Positions 40,101 through 61,790 are shown, counted from the stretch's first letter. The stretch is DNA of 64,000 nucleotides from Dromaius novaehollandiae (GCF_036370855.1 NC_088117.1:1364001-1428000), one strand, 5' to 3'. The notes: generated by a model from the sequence alone, not told the origin. Numbers and translations are program-made.

Positions 40101-43100
40101 AATAGCCAAAACAGCATGCTGATGCAAGCACAAATCTGATGCTATGATCAGTTGAGCTGTGTCAGTGCTGACAAGGACACAAACGAAGTCTAGCACTCTC
40201 ACATCTTAAGCATCTCTGCTGAACTTCTAGTAGTCTTTTCTATTTCAAAGTTGCATCCCTTCAGTTATCCCCAAATCAAAAGACTTCCATCAGTAATATC
40301 CTTGAGAATTATATCTTTGTATCAATATAATCAAAGCATCATAGGTCCCTTTGATAAAGCATTTATTTTATCTGCATAAAGGTGCTTTGAACTGGTACGA
40401 CTAATCCCTTTTCAAGAAAGGGGTAAGCATATCTTACACAGTTACATCTACACAGCTACACATCTACAGCTTCTGCCAGTTTCGCTTGGGCTTGCTTCAT
40501 TTACTGCCATCATATTCCTAACCGACATTGTGATACTGGTATAATTTTTGAATCTAGGCCAGGGCAAAGCCACCTGTGACAGTATTATTATACTGATACT
40601 GGTATGTTCACATTTTCCACAAAACAAGTGGAAGAAATCTACACGCACTGAAAATTCTCCATGGTATGAACAGTGTATAAATGCATTAGAAACAGACAGT
40701 CTAGCAGGGCTCCAAATCCTCTCTGGAGTTCTATAACACAAATAATATAAACAGAAAAGCTGCACATTTTCCCAAATTAAATAAATCAACCCAGCATGTC
40801 AAGAGCTGTCAGGCAAGACTGAAGAACACACATAAAGAAAAAAAAAAAAGTCAGCCAACACAGACAACAAAAAGGCCTTACAATTTTTGCTGCAACGTCC
40901 AATGGATGCTGCAAAGAAGAAAACAAAATGAGAAAAGCTGTAACCTGATGGAAATATTTCTACCTGATAACAGATTTCTCCGTTTTCTCTTCCTTATCAG
41001 CCTGGACTGGTTCTTCTACAACCTTGTTGGTATCACGTTGGGTCTTTAGCCTCATGTCCCTCCGTGGTGGCTTGATCTGAAGATTAGGAGGACCACGTCG
41101 GACATGAGGCAGCTTTGGCTGCTTCTTCTGAGAAAATAAAGGAAAAAAACAAAATCAAGATGTGCTTGGTATTTGCAGAGTTCATACATCCCAATTCATA
41201 ATTCAAAGCATTCCCATGTTACATATAACCTCAAAAAAATCTTATTTTGATATCATCCCACAAATTCTGCCTTGAATGGAAGGTATGCTGAAGACCTTGC
41301 CTGATTTGTTTGTTTGTTTTTAAACTTTTGGTAAAACTACCCAGTTGTTAAATCTACACTGACAAATTATCTTTAATTCACACTATTTCTACCAGATATG
41401 AAATTACCATAAGGCATTGTCAAAGGAGCATAAAGATATTTGATTTCATTTTACTAGGTACAGTAAATTTTTATTAGAATTAGCAAGAATTCAGTGTGAC
41501 ATTGTATCCTACGTCTCATATTCAGCCATGCACACTATTTAGGCTCCTGGCAACTGCAAGACTGACATCTGGAGCACTCTACAGCATTAAAAGTCCAAAC
41601 AAATTACAGCAGGAAAGTGAAGCCTCAAGTAACAGGTCAACGTGACCTAAAGCTCTTCACTCCTAGATGTATCAGTGATTAAGAAAAAGCACACTGAACG
41701 CTTAACACTACTAACAAAACAAGAGCATATACTACATATAAAGATTCCTGCTACACCTGCTTCCACCCAGTGCCTCCTAAATGCTTACACTATTCAGCAG
41801 CATTCATATTAAAGAAATGACTCCTTCAGATAGAATAAGAGAATTCCCAGGAACCCCACACGGTCCCTCTTCTTTCAATTCAGTCTGCATACAAGTTAAA
41901 GCCAACACATATTATACCATAACCAAAGCTCTTCCTGAGAGGATATCATTCCATCCAGAGAAAATTTTTATTGCAGGCTATAATTTCTTTTTCCATGACA
42001 ACTGTTGGAACCAAGCACTATTTGCAGCTTTCACAAATTCTTTGGCAGGTTTATAAAAACTCATTTCATCTCATGGTACCTGAGGTGAAAGCTCTGGGTA
42101 GTCTCCAAGGTTGGCATCTGCTTTCTGAGGTGCTGGCAAAACAGCTGGATTTGCCAACTTTAGCCCAGGAATTTCTGGTTCTATTCTCTGATCGTCCAAT
42201 GATTTGTTTGTTAGACCTAGACACACGAAAGCACAGGGAATTAACATTGGGAGTTCACAATTTAGACTCCAGCTAGAAATTTATGAATAGTCAGCTACAT
42301 TCACATACTATCTGCACATCCAAAAAGTGTTTCCATTTAAGAAACATTGGTAAATAAACACTGCTTGCTAGATACAAAGTGTCTTTTGGTATTAACATTT
42401 CCATAATATAAAAGGAGGCTGCTGAAGAGAGTATGCTTTTCTTTTTTATTTCAGCTTTTCAATTCAGGCAGCAAGATAATACCAAAGGTAAATGTGCCTT
42501 TACATTTCAGAAAGGCATGCAATTTAAAATCCAAAGAGAGGATTATCTTATCTTCAGTGTGTATATTTGGGTTACCAATATGTACGTACAAACACAATCA
42601 AAAAACATTCACGGTCTCCAAACCTTAATCAACAAAATGTGGCTGCTAGTCAAGATAAAGAACTAAAAAGGCATATTAAAAGCATTTCTGAGTAAGGATA
42701 TCCATTGAAACACATCACATAAAATTATCTAACAACTACACTTTAATGAATGCACCCAGTCATTGTCAATACAAACTAAAATTAATTGCAAAAACTAAAA
42801 CAATCTCTTAAATATAACACATATTCAGGTCATTCTGAGCCACACAGAGCACATACTTTTCCACGGCTCTCCCATGTTTGTATATGAAATGACTCCGCAG
42901 ACTGCCAAGAAGGCAAACAGGAAGAGAATTACGCTCCGCTGTAGTCGCGACAGCTGCTTCCATTTCTTTGAGAAAGAAAATAAATAACAAGAAGAATATT
43001 TAGCATGACATTAGAGAGCCCACTCAGTCAAAAATAAACTCCTATCAGTTCATTCAGAGCAAGGCAAACAAAACTGATTAAGTTTAATTTTACCCTCAGT

Positions 43101-45522
43101 TTCCAACTGCAGAAGTCCATCACTTATTTTCTTTGATGACAGAACAGAAATATAACATGCCAGCATATGCCACAGTAGGCTCAGAGAAACAGAGCCACTT
43201 GCTGCAAGAACCTTAGGGACTGCCAAGTGCCAAGACTCCCAGAGAGAGCATCATCTAGAGCACACTGATTTCCATCACAACCTTTTGCTGTCTGACCTAT
43301 GCATCTGCCCCGATGTAAATCTTGAAATGAGCCATGAGACTCTTTCATAATACTTTGCTAACCAGAACGGAAGAGATATGCAAAGTAAGAAACAAAAGAA
43401 AGTGGCGGGAAAACTAAGAATGGTATCGCAGCAAAGAAGAAAAGCTCAAAATAAAGCTAAAGACTGGTAATTAGGGAAGAAAATTTAGGCATTTTGCCTC
43501 TGACAAATAACCTTTGTGAAAATATCATCCAAACTAGGGCCTGCCACCACAAATATAGTCACCAACCTGCAGCAATGTGAAAGTGAAGTAAACCAACAGC
43601 ACGATGAACAAGACAAGAACACAACATCCACAAGATTAGTACTGGGCAAAAACATGTTTTTCAAATGGATGCAAGTATTTATGACAAAACCACTAAAAGT
43701 CAGACATCGAATGCTACCTTAGCCTAACAGAGAAGCTTTTCCCATTTATAGCAGTTGGAATCTTTAACACTTTGATCTTAACTAACTGTTAAATTACTAT
43801 TTTGTTAGTTTTCTAACAGTGCTATCCAAGTGCACCGCAGTAGCAGTCTGCTTCTAATGACTTGCTTTGGCATATGGCAAGGGAGGTTTCAGTGCTGACT
43901 ATAGGAATAACTTCCTACAGTTCTCACCTGCTTAGTAAGAACCACAGATTGCACATATTTCAATGAGGAAATGTCAGTGTGTCCACACTGCAAAGGCCCA
44001 CAATGTACATCTGTACATTATTACCGCTGATGGCACTGTGATCCTGCGCACTCTTCCTTACGCACACAGCAAAACGCTGATCCTGCTCATTCACCTTTGA
44101 CTCTAACCGCACTGCCAGCTGTATCATGACCTCCCAATTTCAGAAGGATGCTTGCAAAGCCAGCAGCTCTCTGCTTACTCAGGGCAGAAAAGAGTCATTA
44201 ACTCTGTACTTTATTCCTATCCATCCCAAGAACAAAGAACACATCCCCAGGAGTGCATTCATCAGCAACTTAGTTTTCTGGCAGATAAAGAATAAAGACA
44301 AAAGAAGGGTGAAATGTCTTGTACCTGGAAACCACAATCCTCGAACTGTAGATAGGAGAGGAGCTGCAGCCCTATGTCCCTAAAGGGACTGTTTATACTC
44401 TTAATCTGACCACATGTCAAGCCTCTACTAGGTGGCTATTCCTCTCCCCCCTTTTTGCAAAAGGGTGCAAGGTCACCTCCTGGAGTCACACCTGTCCGCG
44501 CTGTCTCTCCAACCCAAGACAGTCATCCCCATTCAAGCTTCCTGACCACTCCTTACCCCCAAACAGAAAATAAAATCACTTCCACACAGCCCTGCCAGCG
44601 ACCTCCATTTGACGCTCAACCTTCCCACAGAAAGCGGAACCACTCCCTTTACTTTTCCAGGGCAGAGGACACGGCTTCTCTTCCAAGCCCCAAAATAGGG
44701 AGCAGAGATACCAAGTCCAAATCTCTCTTGCCTTCGCTCCTGTCCAGGGAGTGCAGTCCCCCCAACAAATCCCCTTCCCACCTCACCTGTAAAGGGCTGG
44801 ATTCCTTCCCCAAACACACACCCTACTCTCCACCACTTTGCTCACAAAAACGGAGGAGGACGCAGCCTAGAGCACCCCCCAAACAGCCTGCAGCCCACCA
44901 GGCGGGGAGCAATGCGAACATCATCTCACGCCTGCCACCCCAACGCTGCTCTTCTCAGAGCCCCCGGTGTGGGACATGCCCCACAGTCTGGGGGCACCCC
45001 CACTGCCAGGTGCCCACAGCCCAGCAGCACCCCCTTGCTCCACAGCTTGGGGACAGTCAAACTGCCGGGGACCCACAGCCGGGTGCGCATCCCCCACTGC
45101 CCAGGGGCAACCCCATCTCCGGCTGCAACCCCCCAACGGCCCAGGAACCGCCCCCCCCCCCAGGTCCCAAAGCCCAGGACCCCCAGCGCACGGCCCGGGA
45201 GCACCCCATTGCCTGGGGCTCCCCCCACCCTGCCTGCGGGCACCCTCCGTTGCCGGGTCGCTATAGGCCAGGGCTCCCCCCACAGCCGGCAGCACCCCAC
45301 GGCTGGGGCCCCCCTCAAAGTCAACAGCACCCCCACGGCCGGGGCCCCCCGCAGCCCTGGGCCCCCTCCCCGCCCGGCTGCCCTCACCCGCCAGCAGGAG
45401 CGCCGCCTCCAGGCCTTGCTGTTGTTGTAGCCACCAGCCCCCACCGCCTCCTCAGGGCTGAGGGTCACCGAGATGAAGTCCCGTCTCGGCGGCGAGGCGG
45501 CGGCGGCGGCCGCCGAGTACAT
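27081..45522 (-). CDS. MAN1B1: ER mannosyl-oligosaccharide 1,2-alpha-mannosidase (ERManI), complete
   Basis: A type II membrane glycosidase (GH47, EC 3.2.1.113) that trims the middle-branch mannose from Man9GlcNAc2 in the early secretory pathway and marks misfolded glycoproteins for ERAD. Coding exons in transcript order: 45522-45388, 42965-42857, 42216-42080, 41127-40964, 39209-39100, 37118-36933, 34673-34525, 33892-33704, 32719-32529, 31845-31725, 28875-28678, 28339-28208, 27284-27081. The total is 2,025 nt, 674 aa (human 699). A short cytosolic tail (RRDFISVTL) is followed by a membrane helix at about 57-73, a Pro/Lys/Glu-rich stem at about 80-215, and the GH47 domain from about 220. Conserved residues seen include E305 in NLFESTIR, D438 in [11 protein letters not shown]574 in LRPETVES, the Cys502/Cys531 pair, and T663 in [11 protein letters not shown] (calcium). 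The divergent stem accounts for the length difference. Confidence 0.98.
28133..28162. repeat. (GA)n microsatellite
   Basis: About 15 GA units on the plus strand, that is (TC)n in the MAN1B1 transcript, in the last intron about 45 bases past the donor at 28207. Confidence 0.95.
28208..28339 (-). CDS. MAN1B1: MAN1B1 exon with catalytic Glu574
   Basis: Encodes [20 protein letters not shown] and [18 protein letters not shown]. The Glu of RPETVES corresponds to human Glu599. The following intron carries a (GA)n tract about 45 bases past the donor. Confidence 0.93.
28678..28875 (-). CDS. MAN1B1: MAN1B1 exon with the structural cysteine pair
   Basis: Encodes [14 protein letters not shown], then [10 protein letters not shown], then [12 protein letters not shown]. 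The two Cys (502 and 531) correspond to the disulfide essential for GH47 class I mannosidase activity (human 527/556). The SPEIV segment lines the substrate pocket. Confidence 0.93.
32529..32719 (-). CDS. MAN1B1: MAN1B1 exon with catalytic Asp438
   Basis: Acceptor TTGTAG, then [30 protein letters not shown], and [15 protein letters not shown]. The Asp of ARADS corresponds to human Asp463. The exon ends with two bases of a Glu codon before GTAAGT. Confidence 0.93.
34525..34673 (-). CDS. MAN1B1: MAN1B1 exon with catalytic Glu305
   Basis: Encodes EFEEARKWV...[18 protein letters not shown]. The Glu of NLFES corresponds to human Glu330, a proposed catalytic acid. The exon ends FLEKA before GTGAGT. 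Confidence 0.93.
39100..42216 (-). CDS. MAN1B1: MAN1B1 luminal stem exons
   Basis: Three exons (42216-42080, 41127-40964, 39209-39100) encode a charged, proline-rich linker with conserved patches [32 protein letters not shown] and SWRGAVIEP, matching the human stem. The last exon is shortened relative to human and ends KEP before the catalytic domain. Confidence 0.9.
42857..42965 (-). CDS. MAN1B1: MAN1B1 transmembrane exon
   Basis: Starts [11 protein letters not shown] and runs into the hydrophobic stretch [17 protein letters not shown], the signal anchor. Acceptor CTCAAAG and donor GTATGT are unusual but acceptable. Exon 1 plus this exon reproduce the human [17 protein letters not shown] junction. 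Confidence 0.93.
44900..45387. repeat. C-rich degenerate repeat tract in MAN1B1 intron 1
   Basis: A cytosine-rich, low-complexity stretch built from recurring CAGCACCCC and CGGCCGGGGCCCCCC type words, including an 11-base C run at 45151-45161. It directly follows the exon 1 donor on the MAN1B1 strand, where it is G-rich. The open frames through it on both strands are a result of composition. Confidence 0.7.
45388..45522 (-). CDS. MAN1B1: MAN1B1 exon 1 (cytosolic tail)
   Basis: The ATG at 45522-45520 sits in a perfect GCCGCCATG context within a CpG island. The protein begins [10 protein letters not shown], a short poly-Ala run where the human protein has poly-Pro, then [11 protein letters not shown] and [10 protein letters not shown] before the GTGAGG donor. 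The basic cluster just before the membrane helix fits type II topology. The open frame continuing past 45388 is intron. Confidence 0.94.
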
Positions 45523-45780
45523 GGCGGCGGCCTCAGGGGCCCCAGCCCGCCCCGCACTCCGCTCCGAGCCACCCGCCGCCCCGCGCGCTCGCCGCCATTA
45601 TCCTGCAGCCTCCCGGCCACAGAGCGGAGGGGCAGAGTAGCCGCTTCCGGGTGCCGCTCTAGCCCGAGCGCACGGCCTCGGCTCTATAGCGCCCTTAGCA
45701 ACGGCCTGCGGCTGCGACATGCCCTAGCAACGCCGGGCCTAGGCCGCGGTTTGGGCCGTTATGGCCTCGCAGTGCCCGGC
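45388..45780 (-). promoter_or_regulatory. MAN1B1: MAN1B1 CpG-island promoter
   Basis: The sequence around and upstream of the MAN1B1 ATG is strongly GC- and CpG-rich, with no TATA box close to the start. It holds an ETS-type CTTCCGG (45644-45650) and two near-identical boxes, GCCCTTAGCAACG at 45691-45703 and GCCCTAGCAACG at 45721-45732, that contain AGCAAC half-sites of the RFX X-box type. The assignment as promoter is inferred from position and composition. Confidence 0.65.
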
Positions 45781-48569
45781 CCGCGTCCCCTCTCCTCTCC
45801 CCAGGGCTCAAAGCCAGAAAAGGGAGCGAGCACCAGCATAAAACCTCTCAACAGCCTGTACCTGCATTGCCCCCGGGCCACAGCTCTGGCCTCCCCTGCT
45901 CGAGACGGTGAGCGCAGAAGAGGAATGGCAGCATGAGGCCCTGGGGCAGGTCTAAACGCCCTGCCGTCCACAGCACAGACCGGTGGGGCAGAGGGAGAAA
46001 TGGCTGCCCCCAGCTAACATGGGTTTGCAATCTTGAGTGCGGACCTGGCTTGCCCACGGTGCATTGTTCTCCCTCATTACAGGGCAAGGAAGCACCACCT
46101 GTAGCTTCTCATCACACATGCGTTGGTAGTAGGGGGACCCTCAGGGCCAGCTCACAAGATTGCCAGTGGCCAAAAGCCACGATACACGCATCTTGCTGCA
46201 ACCCAGCAGGGGATGGCATTTTCAGCGGGGGGGGTGGGGTTGTCCTGAGTGGCTGCGATTTGTTAGGAAAACTAGTGCCAGTGCTAGCAATAGCCAACCT
46301 ATCCACACCACTTGCCTCTGAAGACAAGCCAAGCAGCCAGTGAGCACATCCGGGTGAGCAGGTTATTTTCTGCTGCACACATTAGCAACATCGCTTTCAT
46401 CTTTTGTTTTATACAACGCTGCCAATTTTCCTGACGCAAGCACATTTTGGAGAGTGTCAGCGGAGCTTCAGGGCTATGAGAATTTCTTTTACTCTCCATT
46501 TACTGGCCCCAGCTTTCTAGGTACTCTCCCTATGTAGCCAGACCCTGTCTAGTAAGGACTTTATCCACCGTAGCAGAAAATGGGAAGTGATACTGCGATC
46601 CCTCTCTTTTCCTCCATGTTGTAAGACTACAGTGTAGAGCCTAGTCTCAGAAATACTAAGATTGGCACGAATGAAACATAAACGGAAACGTGCACATGTG
46701 AGGTCATCAAAAGAAAAAGCAGAACAAGGATTAATTAAGTTCAGGAATGCGTTGTTTCCATCAAGCCTGGAGAGCCTGCACTCTGGTGAGGCCACAGCAC
46801 AAACCATGCAGCAGAAGACCCCGTGCTCTGACAATGGGAAGCAACAAGAATGCAGCATGTCACATATGCCCTGCCTTCTCCTGCTAGCCCAGCAAGAAGG
46901 TGACTACCACAAAGGAAAACCCAGTAACAACTGTTGACTCTGAAATGATACAGAAAACCTGTCTAAAGACTACATTGTTATCACCAGTCAAGATGAACCC
47001 CAGAGACATGACATGGACTTGGCAGCCAGCATCATTTGTCCTCTGTATCACACACAAACAGTCCTGGTCAGACGACTTGAGAAAACAGTCCTTGATGCCT
47101 GTGAGCATGTGGGTGTGAGAGGGCAGGAATGGTATCTATGAGAAAATGAGTACAAGTGGGTAAAAGTCAACTTAAGTAGTTTTGTAAATAAAATAAAATA
47201 AAAGTAAATAAAACAAAACCTCTCACCCTTCCACTATCTGGCACTGAATTTTGTTACACAAATTTCCAACTGCAGGATCCACTTATCCCACACAATTCCT
47301 TCCCTCACCACCTTCTCTCCACAGCCCTTGAGGCCTCCATGAACCCCATGTGCAAATAGTCCTGCTCTGCATCTTCACTAAGGAGGAGGAGGAGGAACAT
47401 TATCGGTGGGTGTAGAGGAACAGGGAACTGCACTATTTGGTATTGTACGCATTTAGAGCCACAATATCATTGTCATTTTGTAATATCCATTGCTATCTCA
47501 GATTCCTTCTGTATCAGGTTCAAAGTCCAATAGGAAAAAGAAAATATTGGTGCAGCCGTGAACTGTTGCTCTGGAGTAGAGCATTATGGTCATGCTGGCA
47601 CTAAATTCACCTTCAGCTGTACATAACAATGTGTTTAATATACATCATCTGAGCCTATAAATTAAGAATCCACCTTGCACTAGATTTCCAGATAAAACCA
47701 AAAACTGGGAGGTTGGGCACTTCATGATTAAAAAAACTAAACACACAAACAAAAATTTTGGTAGGTATGAAAACTCTGCATAAACAAGCAGAGGAACAAT
47801 TTAAAAGAATCCTGAACATTAATTGTCATTTTTTAGTATTTATTTTCCTACCACAGGGAACTACCCATTCAGTTAGCTTAAAATGCTTTTTAAAAAAGGA
47901 ACCCTCCAGCAACCTTCATATGGATGCCAAGAGAGAAACATGGGATGAAGTAGATAAGGAAGGAGGAATATGCACTTCTGAACTTTGTTGGGTCATAACA
48001 GCACTAAACCCCAACAGGGTGGGAGACAGTCTGCCAATTGTGAAAAATTACTAAACTTCCCCTATTTATTGTTCAATAAATAGAGCCCCTTTTAAAAAAT
48101 GCCTATCAATGGGAAACAGAGCAGAGGTATTATTACACTTTATGCTCAGCACATCTCATTACCTAAACAACAGCTATGAAAGCCTGACTCAGAACCATAT
48201 CACTCAAGTCTACTTTAAATAAAAGAAATAGGCACACTACCCACAACTAAACTCCTTTCCCCATAGAAGTGTTATCCCACCATAAACTGAGCCAATAAGC
48301 TTGATAAAAAAAGACTGCAGGGAAAAAAACACAGTATTCTCATAAAAAAAAAAAAAACCTACACATCCCACAGAGTCAAACTTCTGGTTTTACCTTCTCC
48401 TGAATTCCACATTACCCTGTAAGTTTGAAATACAGGCATTACACCATCCAGCCATGGCATCAATGACAGTGTTCTGCAGCTGTGGTGACAACATCCATGA
48501 TGTGTAGGGACAAACACAACAAGGATATATTCTTCACAAACAAGAAACAGATAGACACATTATAGAAAT
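45781..48569. other. Intergenic spacer between MAN1B1 and UAP1L1
   Basis: About 2.8 kb between the MAN1B1 CpG island and the likely end of UAP1L1. The part next to the island is GC-rich and then drifts to AT-rich sequence. Short repeats only: a GGA run near 47380-47396 and an A/T-rich AAAAT tract near 47188-47218. No exon with protein similarity was recognised. Confidence 0.5.
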
Positions 48570-50941
48570 CACAGTAATATCTTTATTATAAAAATGCTTA
48601 AGTCTCCAAAAGTTTCTGGAATACTATGGGACCTCCCTTTGTTTCAGACACTTTTTCTTCTTTTCACAATGCATGCTAGAATTATTTTATTACATACATG
48701 ACATTTTTTATTTTCAGTTCCCTCAAAAAAAAATTTAAAATTCCAGTTTAAAATGTGAGGAATCATTTAAAAAGAAAAAAAACACAAAGGACATTCAGCA
48801 TTCTAATTCAGCTCCTCCTTGAAAACAGCCTCTAAAAATCACGTCAGCAGCTCAGTGTTCACATGATTAAAGCACACAGGGCTGTACTGTAATTCAATCT
48901 CAAAAGAGAAAGCATTTTAGAAAGGGCAGAAGAAATATACTTTCTTTATAGCACAGTGTAATTTAAAACAATCGTGTGCCTGAGTTGACAAGCAATAGTA
49001 ACAAAGATACAATGCAATTTGTTCTCAGATGTAAAACTTGACTGACAGGAATGGAATGACCATAGTAAGATTGTGCAACAGAAACTACAGAACTGAGTGT
49101 CAAAGGCAAATTGCTTAATTTAAACTTGCTTAAATGCTTAAACTAAAAGTTAGACTTACTGGTTGCACATGCAGAATGAGGTAATCAGAACTGTAATTAG
49201 CTGATCTGCAGGTGCAAAAGGCTATTTACTTGTATATATGCAGATACAGCTTATACTTGAAAATTCTGCCATTGACATTTAGATACTTTCTTTAGAAAAC
49301 TTGAGCCTACTTACAAGTTATAATTACTTTCAAAGCTATTTTTAAACTTCACTAACAGGCTGAATGTGGCTTCACATCGAGAATTTCAGAAAGCCACAAG
49401 TTATTTAAAATATTTATACCTCGTAATAGCAACAGCAATTTCTTAGCAGAAGCAGATGCATGAAATACAACTATTCAGATGAGGCAGCTTCCTCACCACC
49501 TTCCTTAATGCCTGATTTTAGGGAAAGAGTACAGTATGCTCATCAACCAAATTCCATCCAGCAATGCACCTGAAGAGTCTTCACTGAGGGATACAGATCA
49601 GATCACCTTTTGTTTTTGTAAGCTCATGAAATGATGTTCAGCACAGGTTCTGTAGCAGCAGCTACCCACATGACAAGTCTACCAGAGGCAGTGTCCTAAG
49701 ACCTGATGTGAAGAATCAATTTTTGAATCATCCCATGGCTATCCTGGGATCCCTCAGCCAGGGTAGAGTTCATTTGCTACATATGTTCTGACAATTAGCA
49801 TCCTCAGTTATCTGATACTTATCTTTATGTTATGATTAGTAAAATCTTTTAAAAGGAAGGCATCTAAAGAACTATTTTACATAGGTGAAAGAGTGCTGGA
49901 AAACTACCTGCCCAGAAATTATAAAGGCAGAGGCTGGTGTTTGACCATTTACATTGCTTATGCTGGGATTAAGTCTTTTTTTTTTTTTTTTTTTGCTTTT
50001 GGTTAAGCATTAAATTTTACCACCAGGATTTGTTCCTCTTACTACTTTCAGGCACTTATAAAGAGTCCCCCTGTTAGGGATACAATATATAGTAAAGAAA
50101 AAAATGAAAAGCAAAATTATTTTTTGTCATAAGACTGGAAAAGCAGAGGGTTGCTGTGAAAATATTTCTTATCATCCTGTTTTAAAATAAACATTACAGC
50201 TGTAAAGAGCAATCCCTCTAGGCTGCATATTTACTTCTGTGCTCTTGGAATGCTGCCACCAAGCTTAGCAGTGCAAACCTGTCTGTCCTGCTTTAGAGTC
50301 CATATCTCAAGCAACACTTTGTATAGCAGCATCCCTACCTACATCAAACTCCTCTGAACAACTGGGTTAGAGAATGTAACTGCTGAATTGGATCTTCTAA
50401 CCTGCACAGGATTAGGGAAGAGACAGATCTGTGGGCAGAAATGCCCCTATGCACAAAGTCATTCAACACTTTTCAGGGTGGGGCCTCACACTGATCCTGC
50501 TTCATCTATGCTCACACCGTCAAAAAAAGAAAAAAAAACAACAGCACAAAGAAGATACCTAGCAAGGCACTGCAGAGATTTAATCCTCTTGAATGCAAAG
50601 CAGATTGATTAGGTCCTGATTGGCTGATTTACATATTTGTACGTGCAACAAAAAAGAAATATAAAATCTGTTTGGTATCTGGAAGGTTTTAATCTTCATT
50701 TATATCTAAGTCAACAAAACATATTGAAGTAAAAAGGCATAGCCTTCAAAGTTACCGAACAGAACTGGAGTGGATACAAGCGTGTGTAAACACGGCTGCT
50801 ACAAGGATTTTGCATCCATCCAATAACGCAAAGCAATTTCTCATAGCACACTTAATAGATGTCATTTTATGTCATCATGAGAATGTCGGTTCTCATAATG
50901 GATATACATCAGATTTGAGGGGGAAAAGTCCTCCCTCCTCT
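48570..50941 (-). terminator. UAP1L1: Probable UAP1L1 3' UTR and poly(A) signal
   Basis: No coding exon is seen after the stop. Minus-strand AATAAA hexamers occur at 48582-48587 and 48685-48690, suggesting a 3' UTR of about 2.3 kb. It contains a 19-base T run on the plus strand (49976-49994), which is an A run in the transcript. Confidence 0.45.
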
Positions 50942-60291
<9,350 letters not shown>

Positions 60292-60454
60292 CTGAACAGG
60301 AGAAAGAAGCCAACAGGAACATAAGAATCACAAGAATAAAGGCAATCAACACCCTGCGCTCTTCAGGCTTTCTACAGAGCTCAGGCAACAGCTAAAGATT
60401 GACAGCTTGAGGCCCACTGTTGGAAGAGAAATGTGATGTTGCACGCAATATTAA

Positions 60455-60512
60455 AGAAATTGTTTCACTTCTTTGATGCCTCAGTTTCCTCATTTAAGGT
60501 AACAGATAGTAT
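60455..60512 (-). mobile_element. Fragment of MIR-like SINE
   Basis: The word TGCCTCAGTTTCCTCATTTA followed by AACAGATAGTATAATAATGG resembles the reverse complement of the MIR core. It abuts the CR1 fragment at 60545, so one may have inserted beside the other. Confidence 0.45.
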
Positions 60513-60544
60513 AATAATGGGAAACAGCCACAAGTTGCAGCTTT

Positions 60545-60740
60545 GGAGGTTCAAATTGGACATTAAGGTAAAAATTCTTTACTAGGAGGATGGTGAAGCT
60601 CTGGAATAGGACCCCAGAGAGGTGGGGGACCTCTATCCTTTGAGGTTTTCAGTACTCAGCTAGAGAAAGCCATAGCTGACCTGATTGAGTGTTGGGTACA
60701 GTCCTGCTCCAAACAGGAGGCTGGACTAGCGGTCCCTTAC
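60545..60740 (+). mobile_element. CR1-like 3' fragment, diverged
   Basis: Recognisable CR1 words in order: AAAAATTCTTTACTAGGAGG, CCCAGAGAGGTGGGGGA, and GGCTGGACTAGCGGTCCCTT. It lacks a clean terminal repeat and is more diverged than the copy at 18141. It is antisense to UAP1L1, in its 5'-most visible intron. Confidence 0.75.
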
Positions 60741-61716
60741 CACTAACATTTCTACAGCCTAGAAAAGTCTCACCATCTTCAGGAAAGCATGGGGATTTCT
60801 GGAATCTGTCTTACTCAACTACCTATACTGCTCCCACTGCTATTAGGATACAGTCAGGACTAACAGCGACAGCAAAGCTTGCAGAAGCTGCAACTCCCAC
60901 AGTTCAATTAAAGACAAAATCATTTCTCCTGATAAACCAGAAAAGTCCAAGCTTGGGGAACAACCAGACCACACTATAAACATCCAGTTCACTCTTTCTT
61001 TGACTCTTCCCTGCCTTCTCTCCAGCCAGAACTACAGTAAACACCATGTTCAGCTGGGACAAAGATTTTCTCTTAGGTGACATTTTGTATTCCTCCCAGG
61101 TGCAATGAGCTCTGGGGCTGCCCAGGGAAAAAGCTACAGCTCTGATGGTGTACAGTAGCAATCAGAGCCTCCTGCAACGTTATGCAAGTCTACTGCACAT
61201 CGTTATGCCTGCCATTGCTCCCCAGGGTCCAGAGCAGCCCATGATCCTCACCAACTTCCAAACATCCGAATTTGCATCATTTTAACTCTGCCAGGGACTA
61301 AAAAAAAAAAAAAAAAAAAAAAAGTCTTAATTTGGACTGGAAGACACCAGGACCAAAGACAAAGAATTAGAAGCAATGGGTTGTTTTTATGCTTACCTTT
61401 AAATAATTGGCTGTTAAAGTGAGCAGTAAGATAGAAAATACCAATTGCTGCTGTGACAACCTGACTTGGTTTCAATTCTGTTAAAAGTCCAGCTTTCAGC
61501 AATAACAAAAAAACAGACTTAAATCATCCAGGACATTATGATAATATTATTGACAACCCCCAAGCTGACAGGTTTCAGACCCACCACAGCTGTAACATCA
61601 TGTTTCAGCCTAAATATACCATTTCCAAAAAAGCTAATAATGCCTGCTGAGGCACAGTTAAAGCCAGTTACACAACATTTTCATTACTTTGTTGCAGAAC
61701 AGACCTTTGAAATAAT

Positions 61717-61790
61717 TCACAGAATCACAGAAATACTGGTTCGAAGTGACCTCTGGAGATGTCTAGTCCAACCTCCTGCTCTAAGTGGGA
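61717..61790 (-). mobile_element. Short CR1 3' fragment
   Basis: The plus strand shows CACAGAATCACAGAAATACT, then GTGACCTCTGGAGATGTCTA and GTCCAACCTCCTGCTC, the reverse complement of the CR1 3' end. Only about 75 bases remain, a typical 5'-truncated copy. Confidence 0.85.

Larger units (their letters stand above)
28340..44899 (-). other. MAN1B1 introns
   Basis: Introns between the listed coding exons; the longest are 28876-31724, 34674-36932, 37119-39099 and the first intron 42966-45387. They are AT-rich with many A runs on the plus strand. Apart from a 12-bp-arm palindrome at 33462-33486 no discrete element was recognised. Confidence 0.6.

Noticed and set aside
44926-45387. Extension of the MAN1B1 exon 1 frame as a 198-aa protein
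   Set aside because: The frame runs into intron 1. The GTGAGG donor at 45387 joins exactly to the [10 protein letters not shown] exon seen in human MAN1B1.
44455-45936. 493-codon plus-strand open frame with Pro/Ser/Arg-rich product
   Set aside because: It overlaps MAN1B1 exon 1 and the C-rich repeat. The product is low complexity, and the frame is open because GC-rich sequence has few stops.
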